A DNA stretch of 11,912 nucleotides, taken from Geminicoccaceae bacterium. Lineage in GTDB: Bacteria; Pseudomonadota; Alphaproteobacteria; Geminicoccales; Geminicoccaceae. The DNA lies in the NCBI GenBank assembly GCA_020446285.1, contig JAGREZ010000130.1:1-11912 (forward strand). Direction: 5' to 3'. The position numbers were made by a program, and so were the translations under genes. A model generated the notes under the pieces. That model ran no database searches. It saw only the letters and a program-made list of their open reading frames with translations, and had not been told where the DNA came from. Positions within the stretch are counted from its first letter, which is position 1. Each line of letters begins with the position of its first letter. This document shows positions 6,313 to 11,912 of this stretch, piece by piece.

Positions 6313-6990
6313 ATGCCCTCGTTGACCGTGCAACAGCCGCAAGCTGTTCCCGAGCGCTTCCTGCAGCCGGTCCAGCCAATATCCGAAGTCCCGGCAACAC
6401 ATGTACCGCTCGCAAAGCCCGAACCACCGCCCGATTTCCCCCCTCGCAGAGAGCGGCACGGGCAAGAGACCGCTGTCATCGAGCCGGAAAAATCACATCA
6501 GACGGCCGATCCTGCCGAAACCGGGGAGGTTTCTGCTGTTCGGGAACCCGGCGTTTCGGTGGAGCAACGTCAGACGCAGGATGAACCCGGTGAGGATCGG
6601 ACGAGCAACGATGCTACCGCAACCGCGAGCGGCAATGCCTCTTCCAGCAGCGGCGGCGGCAGTCAGACGGCCACCTCGAACAGCGGTGGCGGCAATCCCG
6701 CGGCAAGTGCCGATTTCAGCAGCCAGATCGCGGCGATTCTCGCCCGCCACAAACGATACCCGCGCCGCGCCCGTTCGCGCCGCATGGAGGGCACCGGTGC
6801 GTTGCGGTTCATACTCGATTCCACAGGAGACGTTCGTGGAGCACGCATCGCCAGCAGCACCGGTCATGCGATTCCTGACGAAGAATTGCTGGCCCTGCTC
6901 GAGCGTGCAGCACCACTACCCCCGATCCCGCCACAGATCGGCGTTGCGCAAATGGAGTTTGTCGTGCCCATCGAATTTCACCTTCGATAG
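6313..6990 (+). CDS. tonB: TonB C-terminal protein without a membrane anchor
   Basis: TonB normally sits in the inner membrane by one N-terminal helix, spans the periplasm with a Pro-rich arm and drives outer-membrane receptors, here probably for heme. The 225 residues from the ATG at 6313 hold a Pro/Glu-rich arm (1-100), a Ser/Gly linker (about 101-130) and a TonB C-terminal domain (about 134-225) with KRYPRRARSRRMEGTGAL, SSTGHAIPDEELL and PLPPIPP. The same frame is open back to 6172 with more Pro-rich sequence (for example KAVEETPKDISQASAPAP) but no ATG, GTG or TTG before 6313, and no hydrophobic segment or signal peptide anywhere. The ribosome site is weak. As it stands the product could not be anchored or energised by ExbBD, so the gene may be decayed. 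No exbB or exbD is nearby. Confidence 0.75.
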   Translation: MPSLTVQQPQAVPERFLQPVQPISEVPATHVPLAKPEPPPDFPPRRERHGQETAVIEPEKSHQTADPAETGEVSAVREPGVSVEQRQTQDEPGEDRTSNDATATASGNASSSSGGGSQTATSNSGGGNPAASADFSSQIAAILARHKRYPRRARSRRMEGTGALRFILDSTGDVRGARIASSTGHAIPDEELLALLERAAPLPPIPPQIGVAQMEFVVPIEFHLR

Positions 6991-6999
6991 GTTTTCCAT

Positions 7000-7209
7000 G
7001 TGAGCGTTTCTGGATGCTGGCGCGCCAACCCCGGGCCCGGGACTTTCGCCACTCCGCCGAGCCGCCTGACCCGCGCGGCCCTGCGCAATGCGCTGCGGCA
7101 ACAGGCTGTCATGGCCGATGATGACAATGTGCAACGATGGCTGGAAAGGTTCGATCGTCAGTCGTCAGTCAGAACAGCGGGTGCTGTGCGATTGCCTGCG
7201 CAGCCTTGA
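7000..7209 (+). CDS. Possible small protein after tonB
   Basis: A 69-residue frame opened by GTG, nine bases after the tonB stop and in the same frame. The middle part (about 18-53) reads like protein: PPSRLTRAALRNALRQQAV and NVQRWLERFDRQ would be amphipathic helices, and codon use there matches the neighbours. The ends are less convincing: the start has only AGG at about eight bases, and the last 14 residues overlap the end of the convergent transporter gene antisense. No family recognised. It may be a real small gene, the tail of something decayed, or chance in GC-rich DNA. The region also holds two adjacent perfect palindromes (7018-7027 and 7030-7041) but no hairpin with a T-run, so no clear terminator separates the two convergent blocks. 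Confidence 0.25.
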   Translation: MSVSGCWRANPGPGTFATPPSRLTRAALRNALRQQAVMADDDNVQRWLERFDRQSSVRTAGAVRLPAQP

Positions 7210-8137
7210 TCAGGGTCACGCCAGACAGCAAGATCAGGATGCCGCCCAGGAGGGCCGCAGCATCGAACAGACCAGCGATCTTCGAACCTTCGCTGCCGAA
7301 CTGCGCGGCCAGAAAGACGGCCATGCGTCGCGCACGGTTGGCAAGCACTGCCAGTCCCGAAACCGTGATACCGGTGCCGATGGAGATGGCGGCAACTGTG
7401 GCCATTCCAGCCAAAGCGTGGCCCGTTCCGGCCGCAACGATCAGCACCAGAATCGAGCCGCTGCAGGGACGCAGGCCGACTGAAAGCAGGGTCATGACGA
7501 ACTCGCGAACCGATGGTTCTGCCGCGAGGTCGTCAGCGGAAGGCCCATGGGCATGGCAACAGCCGGAATCTGCGTGCCTGTGATACCCATGCTCCTTCGC
7601 TCCGCTGCCATGTGAGGTTGTGCGCAGATAGAGACGGCGTGCACTGCCCCAGATCAGATAGAGCCCGAGCAGGACCACGAGGCCATAGCTTGCGATCTCC
7701 AGCAGTATGGCGGCTTGATGGATCTCGCGTGTTGCCCGCCCGATCGTCCAGGCAACGCTTCCGACCAGAATGATCGCGGTAATCCCTTGCAGCAGCGAGG
7801 CGAGGAATGAAAGCGCGATGCCGTAGACGAGCCTGCTCTCGTGTGTGGCGAGATAGGTGGTGATGACGAATTTGCCGTGGCCCGGTCCGACCGCGTGGAA
7901 GACGCCATAGAGGAAACCCAGTCCGATCAGGCTCCCCAACGCGGTCGCTGTCCCCGCACGGATCGCATGCATCGCCTCGGCGAGGTCGAGCTGCAGATGG
8001 CGTTGCATGGCAATCGCGAACTCGATTGTGCGGGACCAGAGCGTGCCCAGTTCGTCCAGCTGCAGCAACAGCGCTGCAGCACCAAGCAGCGTACAGGCCA
8101 GCACGAACATCTGAATGCGAGAGAGAGCAAGCAGCAT
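7169..8137 (-). CDS. NicO-family (RcnA-like) divalent metal transporter
   Basis: A 322-residue inner-membrane protein with about six to seven hydrophobic helices, starting at the ATG at 8137 in a TGATG junction with the upstream gene (a longer frame exists but lies inside that gene). Family marks are HAVGPGHGK (81-89) in the second helix region and GLRPCSG (221-227). Between the helices lies a Cys/His-rich loop (about 176-198: HGSGAKEHGYHRHADSGCCHAH), typical of metal capture or gating. NicO proteins are usually described as nickel/cobalt transporters, and RcnA exports these ions. Here the neighbours are zinc-homeostasis families, so zinc is a real alternative, and the direction of transport cannot be read from sequence. 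Last gene of its operon. Confidence 0.87.
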   Translation of the reverse strand: MLLALSRIQMFVLACTLLGAAALLLQLDELGTLWSRTIEFAIAMQRHLQLDLAEAMHAIRAGTATALGSLIGLGFLYGVFHAVGPGHGKFVITTYLATHESRLVYGIALSFLASLLQGITAIILVGSVAWTIGRATREIHQAAILLEIASYGLVVLLGLYLIWGSARRLYLRTTSHGSGAKEHGYHRHADSGCCHAHGPSADDLAAEPSVREFVMTLLSVGLRPCSGSILVLIVAAGTGHALAGMATVAAISIGTGITVSGLAVLANRARRMAVFLAAQFGSEGSKIAGLFDAAALLGGILILLSGVTLIKAAQAIAQHPLF

Positions 8138-8793
8138 CAGCGGCAGCTCACCTTGACCGTCTGCGCAAACAGTTCGCCCAGATGATCGCCGCCCGTCTGC
8201 GTGATATCCAATGCGGATGCGAGTGCCACCGCCTCGAAACCCGGGTTCGCATCCACCACCTCGGCGGCGCAATCATGGGCACCTGCGCCGCTGAATGTCA
8301 CAGGGTTTTCCTCAATGTGCAGAATTTCGATGTAATAGGTCGGATCGTAGACCTTGTAGGAGACTGTCTGCGCCTGTGGATCGACGGGCCGATCAAGCAG
8401 CACGTCGAACGTGAGCCACAGGCGTTCGTCGCTGAGACCGGTATCGAAGGTCGTGACGTCTTTGATCCCGACCGGATCGCCGTTGATCATGACCTTGGTG
8501 AAGTAGTCGTATTCGGCGAGGTTTGCGAGGTTTTGCCTGGCCAGGGAGTTCAGATATTCGGTTGGTGCCAAGGCTGATTCGGTAAATTCTTCAGCAATGT
8601 AGACAGTGTACCATTCGTCGAACAGCCAGTACAGTTCGAGACCGCTGATCGCACCGTTGCTGTCGAGCATCACCTCGACCCGCACATCGATCCAGCTGTG
8701 CGGGTGCGCGTCGGCCGGGGGTGCGGACAGGAACAGCAGCACCAGGCCGCAATGTCCGGTGATTCGGCGGTGCCAGTCATCGATCCCGAACAT
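8137..8793 (-). CDS. DUF1007 periplasmic metal-associated protein
   Basis: A 218-residue secreted protein of the DUF1007 family (COG3683, labelled as periplasmic component of an uncharacterised transport system). The start ATG at 8793 shares TGATG with the upstream GTPase stop. A signal peptide (about 1-29) ends in PPADA, so the mature protein begins HPHSWIDVRVEV, the hallmark N-terminus of the family; an N-terminal His-x-His like this can bind a divalent metal. Other family-like stretches are FDEWYTVYIAEEF (57-69), the TTFDTGLSDERLWLTFDV region and YKVYDPTYYIEI (about 146-157). The gene is regularly paired with NicO transporters and here overlaps one at a TGATG junction, so it probably feeds or gates metal on the periplasmic side of that transporter. 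Confidence 0.88.
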   Translation of the reverse strand: MFGIDDWHRRITGHCGLVLLFLSAPPADAHPHSWIDVRVEVMLDSNGAISGLELYWLFDEWYTVYIAEEFTESALAPTEYLNSLARQNLANLAEYDYFTKVMINGDPVGIKDVTTFDTGLSDERLWLTFDVLLDRPVDPQAQTVSYKVYDPTYYIEILHIEENPVTFSGAGAHDCAAEVVDANPGFEAVALASALDITQTGGDHLGELFAQTVKVSCR

Positions 8794-9890
8794 CAACCCG
8801 CTTTTCCCGCGATTGCGCTTTGTGCTCCGGTGTCATTTGCCTGGGCGGTCAGCTTGTCGAGCATGGTTTCAACCTGAGATGGCAGAATATCACGGACGAT
8901 GAACACGATCCGTGTGGAGCGGTCGGCGGAGGGCCAGTTCCCGAGCGACACGGTGGGGTGGATGGCGTGCTGCACGGCGTGAAAGACGAGTGGCTTGTCC
9001 GGTTCCTCGCTCAGGCAGACGAGGCCCTTGACCCGAAGGAGATCGGCACCGCGCATGTCCCACAGCACATTCATGAAAGCCTCGAAGGCAGCGGTCGGAA
9101 TCGGCTCGTCGCGCCGCACGCAGAACGCACGGATATCCTCACCGTGACGGTTGACGTCATGGTGATGATCGTGGTCGTGCGGATGATCATGATGTTCGTG
9201 ATCATCACCCGGGGCCAGCCATTCGGCGCGCAGCCAGGCCTGGACGTCGGCACTCCTGGTGGCCGGATCGAACAGCCCGTCCTCCAGCAGGTCCGCAGGC
9301 TCGGCCTCGCCATGGTTCACCCTCAAGATGGGGGCGGTCGGGTTGAGCGAGCGCAGCGCCGCCTGCAGCGGCTCCACCTCGACGGCGAGATCGATCTTGG
9401 TCAGCACGAGGCGGTCGGCCACCGCAACCTGCCGTGGCGCTTCGATGTGGGCATCGAGCGTCGCCAGGCCGTTGACCGCATCCACCAACGTCACCACCGA
9501 CGCCAGCCGGAAGTAGTGGCCGGCATAGGCGTCGCCCAGAAGTGTCGCCAGGATCGGCGCCGGATCGGCCAGGCCAGTGGTCTCGATGATGACGCGTTTG
9601 AGCTCGATGTCTCCGGTTGCATGCCGACGGTGCAGGTCGCGGAGCGTGTCGGTCAGATCGCTTCGTACCGTGCAGCAAAGGCAGCCACCGTCCAGCTCGA
9701 CCACAGTCTCGTCGCCGACCTCGAGCAAATCGTGGTCGAGCCCGATCTCGCCGAACTCGTTGACGATGACGGCCGTCCCTTGCAGCTCCGGCCGACACAG
9801 GAGTTTTTTCAGAAGCGTCGTCTTGCCGGCCCCGAGAAAGCCGGTCATGACAACAACAGGAACCTGGGAAGAAAGGCTCAGTGCAACCAT
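8793..9890 (-). CDS. COG0523/CobW-family GTP-binding metallochaperone
   Basis: A 365-residue cytoplasmic G3E GTPase of the COG0523 family. It has Walker A GFLGAGKTT (17-25), VNEFGEIGLDH (43-53), the metal-binding CxCC motif in GGCLCC (68-73), ETTGLADP (103-110) and the guanine-specificity motif TKID (164-167). Between the GTPase and the C-terminal CobW_C domain (about 253-348) lies a His/Asp stretch (231-249, about ten His), as in zinc-related members. Family members of this type (ZigA, YeiR, ZNG1) deliver or buffer zinc; CobW proper serves cobalamin synthesis. No cobalamin gene is present and the neighbours are zinc-linked, so a zinc role is preferred. The ATG at 9890 has only a weak ribosome site. 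No zinc-regulator (Zur) palindrome was found upstream by eye. Confidence 0.9.
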   Translation of the reverse strand: MVALSLSSQVPVVVMTGFLGAGKTTLLKKLLCRPELQGTAVIVNEFGEIGLDHDLLEVGDETVVELDGGCLCCTVRSDLTDTLRDLHRRHATGDIELKRVIIETTGLADPAPILATLLGDAYAGHYFRLASVVTLVDAVNGLATLDAHIEAPRQVAVADRLVLTKIDLAVEVEPLQAALRSLNPTAPILRVNHGEAEPADLLEDGLFDPATRSADVQAWLRAEWLAPGDDHEHHDHPHDHDHHHDVNRHGEDIRAFCVRRDEPIPTAAFEAFMNVLWDMRGADLLRVKGLVCLSEEPDKPLVFHAVQHAIHPTVSLGNWPSADRSTRIVFIVRDILPSQVETMLDKLTAQANDTGAQSAIAGKAG

Positions 9891-9976
9891 GGCGGTTTCT
9901 TTGCTTCCATTGCAATCATGGCGATGATCGAGTTCAGGTGCTTCACAGGCGAATGTTCCGAGTGCATGAAAGAGTC

Positions 9977-10012
9977 GGCGCTCCGCACATTCGCGGAGCG
10001 CCGGGGTTTTTT
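9977..10012 (+). terminator. Strong hairpin with T-run on the + strand
   Basis: A perfect 10-bp stem, GGCGCTCCGC (9977-9986) and GCGGAGCGCC (9993-10002), with a six-base loop, is followed on the + strand by GGGG and six T. As a classical intrinsic terminator it acts on + strand transcripts, yet both flanking genes are on the - strand. It begins 13 bases beyond the aztD stop, so it probably also ends or attenuates aztD transcription; on that strand only a broken CTCTTTC tract follows the stem. It would partly insulate aztD from the GTPase operon. The remaining bases between the two genes show no clear promoter. Confidence 0.7.
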
Positions 10013-10014
10013 GT

Positions 10015-11220
10015 TCAATGGGTCAGGCCACTGCCGCCTACCGCGATGACGTTATAAGGCAGACCCTGCAGCGCGATCCTGTCGATTTCGGCGAAATCCG
10101 CCGTGCTGATGATCCGCAGGCTCGTATCCAGCGGATCGGTCAGGATCAGCCGGTCATCCGCAACCGCAATCCGGGGCCGCGGATCGCGCCAGTGGCCGTC
10201 CATCGAATAGGGCTGTGTGATCTGCGTGCTCTGTTCGATGGTGGCGGTCAACATGTTCAACCGGTGCAGCGATCCATCCTCGGTGAAGATGTAGGCAAAC
10301 TGCGGTCTGGCTGGATCGAGGATGAAATCGACCCGGCGGAACGGCAACTCGACACGGGTGAAGTATGGCTCTGCAGTGGGGTCGACGATCACGACCGAAT
10401 CCGCTCCGTAATTTCCCAAAAAGACCTGCATGGAAACTGAACCCAGCAAGGTGCCGGTCTTGTCTTCGGGAAAATCGGCAGGATAGGGCAGCATGGTGAA
10501 GGCATCCGGACCGCCCCTGGCGTCAAAAGCGATCACCCCTTCCTTGCACCCGGCCAGCAGGAAATTGCCCGAAAACGCCTCGCCATGCAAATCGGTGCAG
10601 GCATGCATACTGCCAATGGGCATTCCATCCGCCGCGAACGTACCGACGCCGACCCGGGGCGGCAGGGCGTCATCAGCAACCGGCTCCTTCGAGGCAATCG
10701 AGCTGACGAAATGATCGCCCATCGCTGCGACAAAACCGTGATGCGCGACGTTCATCGGAAACCTTCGCTCATCGAGCTTGCCGTCGAGGAGCAAGCCTTC
10801 CTCAAGAATACCCGCATAGCCGCCACGATCGAAATTGACCGCCACCATACCCCCGTGGCTGACCACATGGAACGGCCTCGGCCCCTCGATCGATCCGATC
10901 GCCTCGGGCTCGGATATCTCGATATCGGCGTGGTCGCCGTGACTGTCGCGCGCCAGACCGCTCTTGAGGAAATCAACCCGCTCATTGTCGGATTGAACCG
11001 CAGTGACCAGCGCGCCGCCAGCCGACGCGTAGAGCTTCGCCGGTCCGGCGACCTCGAACGTCCAGCGCTTTTCCGGCACATCGAGATCGATGGCAGTAAC
11101 GGTCGGATCTGTGTGATCGGCCACGAAAAGACGCCATGCAGTTGCATCCTCATCGGCCCGGGCGGGGTGTCCGATGGCCAGCGCCGACACCAGAATGGCA
11201 CCGGTAAGTCTCGATAACAT
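10015..11220 (-). CDS. aztD: Periplasmic zinc metallochaperone AztD
   Basis: A 401-residue secreted beta-propeller protein. AGGAGG stands five bases before the ATG at 11220 (a second ATG at 11223 is almost as good; the frame is open further to 11295). A signal peptide (MLSRLTGAILVSALAIGHPARA, about 1-22) precedes the mature start. The sequence matches AztD in the LFVADHTDPTVTAIDLD opening (31-47), RDSHGDHADIEISEPEAIG (91-109, with H94 and H97), PFHVVSHGGMVAVNFDRGG (116-134), the MNVAHHGFVAAMGDH stretch (156-170), CTDLHGEAF (208-216) and AVADDRLILTD (352-362). AztD is known as a zinc chaperone that passes zinc to the binding protein AztC of the AztABC importer. Those transporter genes are not in this window. 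The many His (H94, H97, H118, H122, H160, H161, H206, H212) are candidate ligands. Confidence 0.85.
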   Translation of the reverse strand: MLSRLTGAILVSALAIGHPARADEDATAWRLFVADHTDPTVTAIDLDVPEKRWTFEVAGPAKLYASAGGALVTAVQSDNERVDFLKSGLARDSHGDHADIEISEPEAIGSIEGPRPFHVVSHGGMVAVNFDRGGYAGILEEGLLLDGKLDERRFPMNVAHHGFVAAMGDHFVSSIASKEPVADDALPPRVGVGTFAADGMPIGSMHACTDLHGEAFSGNFLLAGCKEGVIAFDARGGPDAFTMLPYPADFPEDKTGTLLGSVSMQVFLGNYGADSVVIVDPTAEPYFTRVELPFRRVDFILDPARPQFAYIFTEDGSLHRLNMLTATIEQSTQITQPYSMDGHWRDPRPRIAVADDRLILTDPLDTSLRIISTADFAEIDRIALQGLPYNVIAVGGSGLTH

Positions 11221-11223
11221 CAT

Positions 11224-11378
11224 CTCCTCCTGTATCCTCTTGTTCAACGACTTGATGATTTCTTCCGATCGCGTCACTCCAGTGCTCAGGCGCATTCGCC
11301 TCGTTCACTCACCCGAGCGGCGGCCTCGCGGAACCATTGAAGAATTTGTACGCGGTGGGACTCGCCCCAGATTTCAGG
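11224..11378 (-). promoter_or_regulatory. Upstream region of aztD
   Basis: A 155-base gap between the DUF1826 gene and aztD, both read on the - strand. It carries the AGGAGG ribosome site of aztD at its left end and a small inverted repeat, AGGCG (11288-11292) and CGCCT (11297-11301), without a T-run. I see no clear -35/-10 pair and no Zur-type GTTAT/ATAAC palindrome. aztD may have its own promoter here or be read through from the gene before it. Confidence 0.2.
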
Positions 11379-11912
11379 TCAGTGGATGGACACCCGATGC
11401 GGCAACTCTTGCGGCTCGCCGGCAGGGTCGAGGGCGAGCACCAGACGGGTCTCACCGGTACCCTCGATGGGCGGCGAGCGATGCAGCAAGCCGGACTTCG
11501 GGCGCTCGGGCCACAGCGTACCGCGCAGCATGACCGGTGCACCGGTTGGAACCGTGAAGATGCGCCGAGGCCCGGCACCGTTGGTGGCAATGCCGTATTG
11601 CGTACCCGTGCCACGATAGGTGCAGACCAGTCGTGCGGTGACGGCGTCGATGTGAAACTTCCGGCAGGCGTTTGTCTTCACCACGTCCAGGCGCAGGCTC
11701 AGCCACCTCGCACGCATCAGGTCAGCGAACAGGGCGGCAAGGGCCGCGATGTCGTCGATCAGCCGGTTGCGCCCGGCGCAGGCCGGCGTGCCGCGGCTCT
11801 CGCAGATCTGCTCGATTGTGTCGTGCACAACCTCCGGGCGAATGATCACCCGTGCACTCGGGAGCTGGATGGGGTCGAGAGCGTCAATCCACGACTGAAA
11901 CATCGGCAAGGG
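11379..11912 (-). CDS. DUF1826 domain-containing protein, 5' end missing
   Basis: About 178 codons of a protein whose frame runs off the right edge of the window, so the true start is probably outside; the only in-window starts are TTG at 11909 and ATG at 11903. The visible part matches DUF1826: LFADLMRARWLSLRLDVV (about 60-77), KTNACRKFHIDAVTARLVCTYRGTGT (about 78-103) and a double-stranded-helix-like end with VPTGAPVMLRG, then LLHRSPPI and TRLVLALD. C82, H86 and D88 in CRKFHID and H143 in LLHRSPP recall a cupin-like metal site, which is inference. The function is unknown; from general knowledge the family co-occurs with COG0523 GTPases and zinc-regulated genes, as it does here. Confidence 0.82.
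   Translation of the reverse strand, partial: PLPMFQSWIDALDPIQLPSARVIIRPEVVHDTIEQICESRGTPACAGRNRLIDDIAALAALFADLMRARWLSLRLDVVKTNACRKFHIDAVTARLVCTYRGTGTQYGIATNGAGPRRIFTVPTGAPVMLRGTLWPERPKSGLLHRSPPIEGTGETRLVLALDPAGEPQELPHRVSIH

Noticed and set aside
6168..6584. ATG-opened + frame of 138 aa at the tonB start
   Set aside because: The product is Arg/Gly/Ser/Thr-rich with no domain, while the neighbouring frame reads as the Pro-rich arm of TonB.
7018..7041. Two adjacent perfect palindromes, TGGCGCGCCA and CCCGGGCCCGGG, as a terminator for the convergent blocks
   Set aside because: No loop-bearing hairpin with a T-run follows on either strand; GC-rich sequence gives such palindromes by chance.
7156..7169. 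Tandem CGTCAGT repeat at the end of the transporter gene
   Set aside because: Only two seven-base copies, too short to support a repeat element or attachment site.
9148..9206. GATCATGATG-like repeats as a regulatory repeat array
   Set aside because: They are the codons of the His/Asp-rich stretch of the GTPase read from the other strand.
9891..9976. Cobalamin riboswitch or Zur box upstream of the COG0523 gene
   Set aside because: The gap is too short for a cobalamin riboswitch and no B12-box or GTTAT/ATAAC palindrome was seen; only an 8-base ATTGCAAT palindrome at 9909-9916.
8820..10049. Long open frame (409 aa) on the + strand opposite the COG0523 GTPase gene
   Set aside because: It mirrors a gene with clear GTPase motifs on the other strand; its own product has low-complexity Arg/Gly/His/Val stretches and no recognisable domain. 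Such shadows are common in GC-rich DNA.

Overview
The window is GC-rich, with protein-coding density, overlapping stop/start junctions and gene families that suit an alphaproteobacterium, perhaps Rhodospirillales-like; this placement is an inference from gene content and codon use, not from a marker gene. It reads as a metal-acquisition island made of two blocks that face each other.

Left edge (1-1540): the 3' end of a MarR-type regulator on the + strand meets an unrecognised ~173-residue gene on the - strand. That gene has a TATAAT box lying between the arms of an inverted repeat in its upstream region. Next, still on the - strand, come a DUF2218 gene and, overlapping its start, a small reading frame that looks broken by a frameshift in a GC repeat.

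Heme block (about 1540-6990, + strand): an AT-rich divergent promoter region with inverted repeats precedes a tightly packed operon. Its order is hmuT (periplasmic heme-binding protein), hmuU (permease), hmuV (ATPase, TTG start), a DUF2325 protein with a Cys/His-containing N-terminal region, an IsdG-type heme monooxygenase with the Asn/Trp/His triad, and a TonB C-terminal protein. All junctions up to the start of the tonB region overlap or abut. The encoded pathway would capture heme in the periplasm, move it across the inner membrane and open the ring to release iron. The TonB protein lacks its membrane anchor: only a 13-codon relic of the usual N-terminus is left, out of frame, and no hydrophobic segment is encoded in any frame between it and the heme monooxygenase.

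Zinc block (7169-11912, - strand, convergent with the heme block): in transcription order it holds a DUF1826 gene cut by the window edge, the periplasmic zinc chaperone aztD, a COG0523/CobW-family GTPase with a CxCC motif and a His-rich stretch, a DUF1007 periplasmic protein, and a NicO-family membrane transporter. The last three are joined by TGATG junctions. DUF1826, COG0523 and AztD all point to zinc homeostasis, so the NicO/DUF1007 pair, usually labelled nickel/cobalt, may act on zinc here. A strong hairpin between aztD and the GTPase gene has its T-run on the + strand, opposite to the surrounding genes.

No rRNA, tRNA, CRISPR array, insertion sequence or phage gene was seen. No stretch over about 280 bases is without a gene.
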